Virus record (IMG/VR): IMGVR_UViG_3300042731_007586
Coordinates: 1-37,527 of that record
Strand: one strand, 5' to 3'
DNA: 37,527 nt
Source: a virus
Both the position numbers and the translations under genes were made by a program. The number at the start of each line of letters is the position of its first letter. Position 1 is the first letter of the stretch. The notes under the pieces were generated by a model that was not told where the DNA came from, made no database searches, and saw nothing but the letters and a program-made list of their open reading frames with translations. Positions 16,595-24,600 of this stretch are shown piece after piece.

Positions 16595-17500
16595 ATGGCA
16601 TTTTTAAAAAAAGAATCTGTTAATGAAGAGCTTTTTAATCATAGTAAAAGTGCTCAAGTCGAATTGTTAGAAATATCAGAAATACCAAATTCAGGAGATG
16701 TAATAAGGTTTCACGGAGGAGCTAATTCTATATACGAATCAATTTTTTTTGGGGGAAAGGAATATTATTATATACCATATGAAGGTACTGATTTTGGTAG
16801 TAGATCTGACGGGAGGATATCAAGGCCTACTATAAAAATTATAAACTTTAATGGTTTTCTTTCTAAATTTATGATCGGAAAAGATGATTTAATTAGATCA
16901 AGAGTAACTAGAGTTAGAACATTTTTTAGATTCTTAGATGAAGAGAACTTTTTAAATTATGAATCAGACAAAGAGTTTTGGTCAGAAATGGGAATAAATC
17001 CAGATCCAAATGCGACTCTGAGGCCAGATGTATGGTATATAAATCAAAAAATAGAAGAAAATAAATTTTATGTAGAATTTGAAATGTCTAATGCTTTAGA
17101 TTTAGAGGGAGCTGTTTTACCTAGAAGGCAAATATTAAATAATTACTGCACGTGGAAATATAGAGGAAAAGGATGCAAGTATAGTGGGGGAGTGGTAGCT
17201 GACTCGAACAATGTAAAGTTTGACAAAAATGGATTAAGGGATAAAGGGGAGTGGAACGATGATACAGACTACATATTGGGAGATGTAGTATATGTTTGGA
17301 CCAGAGAAGGAGAAGGTAGGAGAGCTATAGTTTATGTTTGTACAAACCCTCATAAATCCACTCAAAATTTAAGACCTTCTGTAAACAATAAAGATTGGGC
17401 TATGGATGCATGCTCTAAAACCCTTAAAGGATGCAGGTTAAGGTTTGGGGAAGATTCGGACCTTCCTTTTGGCGGATTCCCTTCAAGTAGACTATATTAA
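16595..17500 (+). CDS. gpL-like tail-tip protein with iron-sulfur cysteines and an inserted domain
   Basis: A 301-residue relative of lambda gpL. The N-terminal domain carries the family pattern: AQVELLEI, IRFHGGAN, then YIPYEGTDFGSRSDGR, SRPTIKIIN, and RVTRVRTFFRFLD. The C-terminal domain has four cysteines, C185, C194, C273 and C280, spaced C-x8-C and C-x6-C. As I recall, this equals the ligand spacing in lambda gpL, whose cysteines bind an iron-sulfur cluster. The ending RLRFG and PFGGFPSSRLY is typical of the family. Between the cysteine pairs is an insertion of about 55 residues, described separately. No Shine-Dalgarno sequence precedes the ATG; TATAAT lies at 16582-16587, eight bases upstream, so transcription from it would give a nearly leaderless message. 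The stop overlaps the next start (TAATG). Confidence 0.85.
   Translation: MAFLKKESVNEELFNHSKSAQVELLEISEIPNSGDVIRFHGGANSIYESIFFGGKEYYYIPYEGTDFGSRSDGRISRPTIKIINFNGFLSKFMIGKDDLIRSRVTRVRTFFRFLDEENFLNYESDKEFWSEMGINPDPNATLRPDVWYINQKIEENKFYVEFEMSNALDLEGAVLPRRQILNNYCTWKYRGKGCKYSGGVVADSNNVKFDKNGLRDKGEWNDDTDYILGDVVYVWTREGEGRRAIVYVCTNPHKSTQNLRPSVNNKDWAMDACSKTLKGCRLRFGEDSDLPFGGFPSSRLY
17240..17404 (+). other. Carbohydrate-binding-like (CBM5/12 type) insertion in the gpL-like protein
   Basis: Residues about 216-270 read EWNDDTDYILGDVVYVW, then a strand with VYVCTNPHK and a closing NNKDWAMD. A leading Trp (W220), a Y-x-x-G-D core (Y226, G229, D230), a mid Tyr/Cys strand and a closing Trp (W268) are the hallmarks of chitin-binding type 3 (CBM5/12) domains. 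It sits between the two iron-sulfur cysteine pairs, where lambda gpL has only a short loop. A glycan-binding role at the tail tip is inferred. Confidence 0.55.
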
Positions 17501-17871
17501 TGATAGAAGTATTAGATAGAATAAAAAAAATTTCAGAAAATCAACCAGAGCAAGAAGTTTGTGGATTTTTACTTAAAAATAAAAAGATTTTCGAGGCTGA
17601 GAATGTAGCCATATCAAAAGACGATTCTTTTGAAATAAAAACTAGCGATTATATCAAATGCGGAGGCAGAAAAAAAATTTACGCCATTTACCACTCTCAT
17701 CCATTTTGTTCTGAAGAATTTTCAAAAGAGGATGTTGGCATAAGTGACGCATTGATGATTCCGATTATTGTATACAGTATTATCAAAAGTAAATTTAATA
17801 TTTATATACCAAAATCTGTAAAAAGAAATAAAACAATAGATTCAATAGAAAAAAGTGTAGTTACTTATTAA
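17500..17871 (+). CDS. gpK-like tail-tip protein, JAMM/MPN peptidase domain only
   Basis: A 123-residue protein with a complete JAB1/MPN zinc metallopeptidase signature: E19 in EVCGFLL, then H65-S-H67, seven residues, S75-x-x-D78. This matches the canonical H-x-H-x7-S-x2-D with an upstream glutamate. Lambda gpK pairs such a domain with a C-terminal NlpC/P60 peptidoglycan hydrolase. Here the protein ends right after the JAMM domain, and I see no NlpC Cys-His pair in it or in its neighbours. It probably acts in tail-tip assembly or maturation. It starts on the last base of the gpL-like stop (TAATG), which implies termination-reinitiation, and is followed by a good ribosome-binding site for the next gene. 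Confidence 0.85.
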   Translation: MIEVLDRIKKISENQPEQEVCGFLLKNKKIFEAENVAISKDDSFEIKTSDYIKCGGRKKIYAIYHSHPFCSEEFSKEDVGISDALMIPIIVYSIIKSKFNIYIPKSVKRNKTIDSIEKSVVTY

Positions 17872-17883
17872 GGATAAAGGTTT
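17853..17883 (+). promoter_or_regulatory. AAGTGTA element with Shine-Dalgarno, upstream of gpI-like gene
   Basis: AAGTGTAGTTACTTATTAAGG at 17853-17873 closely resembles the sequence before the tape measure gene, including the TTATTAAGGA-TAA-GG ribosome-binding stretch directly before the ATG. It overlaps the last codons of the JAMM gene, so the similarity is constrained by coding as well. This may be an internal promoter or simply a preferred translation initiation region. Confidence 0.35.
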
Positions 17884-18600
17884 ATGAAGATATTTTTACA
17901 TGGAGAATTGGGTAAGAAATTTGGAGAAGAATGGAAGTTAAGTGTAAAGTCTCCAAATGAAGCATTTAGAGCTATAGATGCAAACAAAGATGGCTTTTTT
18001 AAGCATTTGTGCGAAAGAGATAAACATGGAGTATCTTACAGAATATTCATAGATAAAAAGGGAGTAAGAAACACAAAAGAACTAGCTATAGAATCTGAAA
18101 AAATAGAAGAGATGCATGTTCTTCCAGTAATAAAAGGAAGGGATAGAAGAAGGCGTAGAAGAAAAAACTACCAAATGTCAGCTTGGGGATTTGGGGCAAT
18201 GGGTCTTGGATATGGACTATCCTATTTAGGAGGTTTAATTGGAGGTTTTTGGGGAGGTCTATTAGGATTTATAGGAAATATAGGTATGGAAATAGGTGGA
18301 GCAATGATAATGGAAGGGGCAATAGGGCTGCTATCTAAAGAACCACCCAAGCCACCAGCAGAGGATACTGCGCCTCAGCAAAAAAGCACAACTTCATTTA
18401 CTTTTGCAAGACCTTTGAATACTGTGGTGCAAGGAGCTCCTATACCAGTTGGTTATGGAAGATTAAGGGTTGGAAGTCAGGTTGTTTCATCTTCGTTGAT
18501 GAACTCTAGAATGGTGGCATTTAATCAATCTAGATCGTCAACAAGTGAAGATGGTGGCAATTTACATGCTGCTGTTAATGTGGATCATTATACTCTTTAA
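17884..18600 (+). CDS. gpI-like tail assembly protein
   Basis: A 238-residue relative of lambda gpI. Residues 1-85 form a small beta-grasp-like domain (KIFLHGELGKKFG near the start, MHVLPVIKG at its end). A very basic linker follows (GRDRRRRRRKN). Residues about 100-150 are a Gly-rich hydrophobic stretch (GLGYGLSYLGGLIGG, then GLLGFIGNIGMEIGG), which could span or perturb a membrane. The family's most conserved block comes near the end: FARPLNTVVQGAPIPVGYG followed by RLRVGSQVVSS. In lambda, gpI is needed to assemble the gpJ-based tip but is not clearly retained in the virion. It is preceded by the strong ribosome-binding stretch AAGGATAAAGG and ends two bases before the gpJ-like gene. Confidence 0.88.
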   Translation: MKIFLHGELGKKFGEEWKLSVKSPNEAFRAIDANKDGFFKHLCERDKHGVSYRIFIDKKGVRNTKELAIESEKIEEMHVLPVIKGRDRRRRRRKNYQMSAWGFGAMGLGYGLSYLGGLIGGFWGGLLGFIGNIGMEIGGAMIMEGAIGLLSKEPPKPPAEDTAPQQKSTTSFTFARPLNTVVQGAPIPVGYGRLRVGSQVVSSSLMNSRMVAFNQSRSSTSEDGGNLHAAVNVDHYTL

Positions 18601-18602
18601 TC

Positions 18603-21600
18603 ATGCCTTTTAGACTAAATTGTTTTGCATCCAATACCTCTCCTAGATTATTTAAGAGAGAAATTAAAGGTAATTATAATCCTTCTTCGGATGACAAAGA
18701 AAAACTTCAGTCGGTATCTTTTGTAAAAGCTTTAGATTTAATATCTGAAGGCCCCATTGAAGGCTTCGTAGATGCAACTGGAAAGCTTGTGGGCCCTGAT
18801 GAAATGTTTAAAGGGGTTTACCTTAATGAAGTTCCAGTTCAGCTAACAACGGCATCTGCCTCTCCTATTTTTAATTTCAGGAACGTTTCAATGGCTTACA
18901 AGAAAGGGACTGAGGACCAAGCCCCTTTGTGGACAGACCAAGACGGAGATTTTTATTGGTTAAAAGACTTTTCATATACTTCTAGGACCGTGCCTGTTGG
19001 CGCCAATCTAGATAATCAAACCGTATTAGAGGTACAAGGTCAACCAAAGAAAATGAATGCCCAGGCTTCGTATTCAGTGATTGATCAAGATGTAGATTAC
19101 ATCGGTATGACTATAGCAATTTCAGAATGCTATACTACAGACGAAGACGGAGTTCATCAGATAAATGAAGGCGGATTTCAAATATGGGGAGACATAACGG
19201 GAGTTGTACACAGAAGCTTAGATGAAGGAGAAGTGGCAAGAATAAACGATGATGGAGTAAACGAATACAATGTAAGTGTAAATTTTAAAGGATTATGTTT
19301 AGGAAGTTATAAGGAAGATATATTTTTTAAGCTAAAAGATTCTAAAGATATAGGGTCGAGTAGGCCCAGGCATATACATATAAGAAATACCACAGCTCAA
19401 TCATTAAATTTTAGAACTAAATTTTCAGCTGGATTAGATTCTGTGACCGAAATCGTAGATGTTAATTTAAAAAACCCACACTCAGCTGTTGTCGCATCTC
19501 TTTTCAGTGCTGAAAATTTTGGGAGCGCTCCAGTAAGAAGTTATGACTTAAAATTAAAAAAAGTAAAAGTTCCAAGTAATTATGTTGATAAATTAGAAGG
19601 CCCAGCGGGGCCAACTAAAATTAGAGCTTATAGTACTGATATTGGTCCTGCTGGATCAGAGGGAGCTGATGAAAATAGACACGAAGGAATATGGGATGGA
19701 GAATTTAAAGAAGAACTAGAGTGGACAGACAATCCAGCTTGGATTTTATACGATCTTATAACTAATGATAGATATGGATTAGGAGAGTATATTAAAAATG
19801 CCGATGTAGATAAATGGGAACTCTACAAGGCTGCGAAATATTGCGATGAAGTTGTACCAACCTCTAGACCTACAAAAGGTGGAGACTTCATACAAGAAAG
19901 AAGATTTACATGTAATTTATTATTGCAAAATGCATCTGATGCATTCCAAACTCTAAACGAAATAGCTTCAATTTTCAGAGGTGTAGCGTTTTTTAATAAT
20001 TTAGAAATTTTTGTAGCAACTAATGTTCTAAAAAATCCAATAACAACATTTACGAACACTAATGTAGTAGATGGAATTTTTAGGTATGGGGGAGCTCCAG
20101 AGCATACCAAATTCACAGCGGTAAAAGTAGCTTATAAAGATAAAACAGACTCTTTTTTACCCAAATATGCATATATAGAGGATGCAGAAGGGATTATAAG
20201 ATACGGTTTAAGAGTCAAGGAAATGGCTGCCGTAGGATGCACATCTAGGGATCAAGCTTTAAGGTTGGGTAGGTGGACTCTATTAACATCAAATTTAGAA
20301 GAAGAAACTGTAAGTTTTGCAACAGATAGATCTGCTGAATTTATTCAGCCTGGAGATGTTTTTACAATAAGAGATGAATTAAGAAAAGAATTCAGAACAG
20401 CAGGCAGAGTAAAACATGTAGAGAATAGTCAAAATAAAGTTGACGAAAATTTCGTGATATTAGACCAAGAGTTTGATACAGAGAACTATGATGTAACTTC
20501 AATATCTTTTTTAATACCTGGAGCGGATTATCAAAACTCTATTGGGCATAATCAATTTAAAGAGTTTGTGCATAGAAATGGTTATAATATAGGGGCGGCT
20601 GATGCTGGAGAAAGAAATGCTCCTCATTTTTCACCACTAATAAAACTTAATTCTGAAACTTCATTAAATAATAATTTAAATAACTATTTAGAAAATACTG
20701 AATCTGGCGCAAAGATATTAACTGACGAAAATGAAGACATGGTTCTTTTTTCAGAAGTTTCTGGATCTAAATTGCCTAATGATGGAGGTCACAAAACATT
20801 TAATGATTATTTTTTAGATAGCAGTGTTTTGTCTAACTTAAGAAATGGTTCTGATAGAGCGGATTCTACAGATAAAATCCAACCTGGGTCTCTTTATTTA
20901 ATACACGGAAAAACTAAAGATGGGCAAAGTGATGATTTTGTAGGTAAGGACTATCAATTAATTTCTAAAGTAGAAAATGGAGATGGAACATTCTCAATAA
21001 GTGCATTAGAGTACGATTCTGGAAAGTTTGATAAAACAGATGTTTTATCTACTATATATACAGAAACCACATACGATTATGATCCTGGAGATGGAACGAG
21101 TGAACCAGGTGCAGATGATACCCCTCCTCCTCAACAACCAACGGTAGACCCTCCAGTCGTTCAAATAACAAACCCTGGATACCCAACTATAAATACCGTA
21201 GATTTAATAGTTCAAACCAGTGGGGTTGTGAACTCTCAAGGAGAAACGAAGTCAAGGGTTAACTTTTATTTCCATAACACAATGGAGAATGAGGTATATT
21301 ACAGAAGTAAGACTTCGCAAGGGTATTATGGAATGAGGGTCTCTAGGATAACTGATGAATATTATGGGAAGCTTTTAACATCTAGAGATAATGATTTAAA
21401 GGTAATACAGAATGGTCAATATGTAATTGATGGAATACAGAATTGTGGAGATTATAAAGTTTTATATGATAATACTAGCACAGATAGCGATAACCATAAA
21501 ACCCCAAGTGGTAAGGCTGTTTTTGGTGGTAGCGATAATGTTTCCGCAACCATAGGAGGATTTAATTCTTCAAATTTTAATCCATTTTTAGATGTTCATA

Positions 21601-24600
21601 GGTCAAGAACAGTTTCTGAATTTGGAGAGCTGGGCTTAAAAGGGTGTACATTATTTGAAACGGAATATGCAGACGTAATTACTGGAGATGTTCTATCTGG
21701 AGAATTTGATTTGCCAGACCCCAATTCATATTACGAATTAAGGTGGTACGAGGGGAATAGATTTGGAACAAGTCCAGAAAAAGTAATGATATTTAAGGGC
21801 GAAACAGATATTAAACCACCCGCTGTACCAACAAACTTTAATGTTTCAATGAACGATCTGTTCCCAAATCTTTTGAATTTTTCATGGGACCATCAAGAGG
21901 GAAAAGATAGTGATTTAATAGGATTTAGAATATATACAGGTCATGAAGGCGAAGAAAATCCTGATTATAAATTCACGGAATACTCGGATTATTTAAATCC
22001 TCATAATGAGTATAATACGCCAAAGCTAGGGTCTTCTTTTGCAGAGGTAGTAGGAAAAAATGCAAGGTATTTTACTTATGAAGCTGATACATCCGATGGC
22101 ACATTAAGGAATAATAAAGGGGAACCTATTGGGTTTGGAGATGCTGCAGCATTTCATATAAGAGCTTTTGATTATTCTGAAAATTTAAGTGACGGAAGTA
22201 ATAGTAACATATTAACTTTAACAGATATATCAGCGGCACCAAACTTATACTTGTCTGGAGAAATTAGAGAAGAGGGAATTGGTACAGATAGTTACAGATG
22301 GACTCCGACCATGCATGTTTTTTATTCTGGAAACTATCATACATTTAAATCTTTTAAGAATTACCATCTCAAAGTAACAGATGAAACGTATGGATTCGGG
22401 GCTCCAAGATCTTATGTAATAAACAAACAAGACATAAAAATTTCTCCAGAGCGATTTGGAGCAGCTACATCAGGATATTACGAATTAAAAGACGTTCTAC
22501 CAGGAGCAAATTATTACGGGGAAATATATGCCGTAATGAATGACGGTAGGGAATCAAGAGAGGGTAATCACAGGGGAGGTATACCTCAAGACACTTTTCC
22601 TCCAGCAAAATTAAATTCGTTCAGAGTATCTAAACAGTTTTCAAATTTTAGATTTTCCTGGGATCCGCCACTAGAAAGAGATGTAGCAAAAATTTTATTA
22701 TATACTGGAAGCGGTCATTCTAATTGGGGAATTCCTTTGGATGAGGAAGAAAATATAACTAACTTGACAGACCCTAAAATGGCTCCAGATGTCGAGCATT
22801 TTATAGTTTCAGACCCTACTGATTTTCCATCTTCACCTATAGATAAATTTAGAGAAATAGGGCAAGAGTCATGGGAGAAAACAAAATTTCCATTTCATGC
22901 TGTTCCAGTAGACACTTCTAATAATACTGGCATGTATGTGAATTACACATACAGATATGTAAATTTAGCTGGGCCAGAAGTTCATACTAGTGGCGAAGCT
23001 CATCCAGATGGAAGGTCTCTAGTTCATGTGTTTTATTCTGGAGTTGGCCAACAGGACGAATCTTTTAAGTATTACGAAACAGAATATCAGGATGCTACAG
23101 CTTCCGATTCATTTATAGTAAACTCTTATTCTGATTCAAAAAAAGCAGAATTAGATTATTCTAAACTAGGGAATGGATCTGGACACTTTAGTTTTGAAGC
23201 ATTAGGAACTCATTTTTATGAAGTCAGGACTAGAGTTATATTTGACTCTTTTGAGTCAAATTTTTCTGATGATATTGTATTAAGTAATTATGAATATGGT
23301 ATTGATGTTAATGACTTAGTTTATGCACCACCCGACAAAGTACCTCCAGGTAGACCAGAATGGATAACTGCTTCAAAAAATGGACCAAATGTATTTTTGT
23401 CATGGAGAAATCCTCCTGATAGAGATCTGAAATCTATTTTACTATATACTGGTTATCAGAACTTTACAGGGGAAGAAGATGGTACATATTTGCACCAAGA
23501 TAGCTTAACAAATGTAGATTTAATAGCTCTAAAAAACTTTAGACAAAACGCTGATACAGATTTATATTTTTGGCTTAGAGCCAAAGATAGTTCTGATAAT
23601 TTAAGTGAATGGAGCATAGGAAACACGGCTATCCCAGCAAATCAAAAAGATAGATTTGGAAAACCTTACAATAGCGGGCAGAGAATGACGATAGGCTTGC
23701 CCGAACCGCTACACAGAAAGCATATAGTTGCTACAACTGGAATTGAGATTGATGAGAGGGGCGATGGGTCTGCAAAACCTTATATATCATATGTTATTAC
23801 TGGAGTTTTGGATTACCAGAAAGCTTATTACAAAGTAGATCTTTCCAGAAAAAGTAATTATTCAATATTAAAAGGAACACAACAAATAGACATAGAACAT
23901 GGTCCACTAACCAACAGTATGACTGGTAGTGGGGTGTTTAATGATTTGATTTGTGATGAAGATTATTATCTAAGAGCTAGATATCAAGAGTTTGATGGTA
24001 GGGTAAGTGCATACACAGACTGTCTCCAGAACCCAATAAGAACTCCAAAAGATAATACTCCACCAAAAAATCCTACTGATTTTGTAATTGTATCAGGTCC
24101 AAAACAAAACATAATAAACTGGAAGTGGGAAGGGGGAGTATCTAGAGATTTAACTTCTCTCTTGGTGTATAGAACTGGAATACCTACAGGAAGAATAAAC
24201 AAAGACTCCTCAGAGGATAATGTTTGGTCTTCTGCCCATATTAGTGGATACTTTGAGGAAAATGAAGACGAGTATGCCTTTCAATTAGCTCCCTCGACAT
24301 CATTCATAGATAATGATGTGGTTTCTGGGTTGAATTATAATTGGGGAAAACCTGGAAATACAAACGGAAAGTATGAAAGGCCTTTGGAAAATGTATATTA
24401 TCATTACTTTATTAAGACTGTAGATAGGTCTGGAAATACTGGAATAGGTTTTGTTTCTGGAGTCTCTCAAGATACACATACATCTTATCCAACAAACATA
24501 TCTAAGACTTCTCATTCTTCTTTCGCGAATGATAGATACGCTCAAACACCACACAACCAAGGGTATGTCACAGGTGGAGCAATAAGTGCTAGTTACATTT

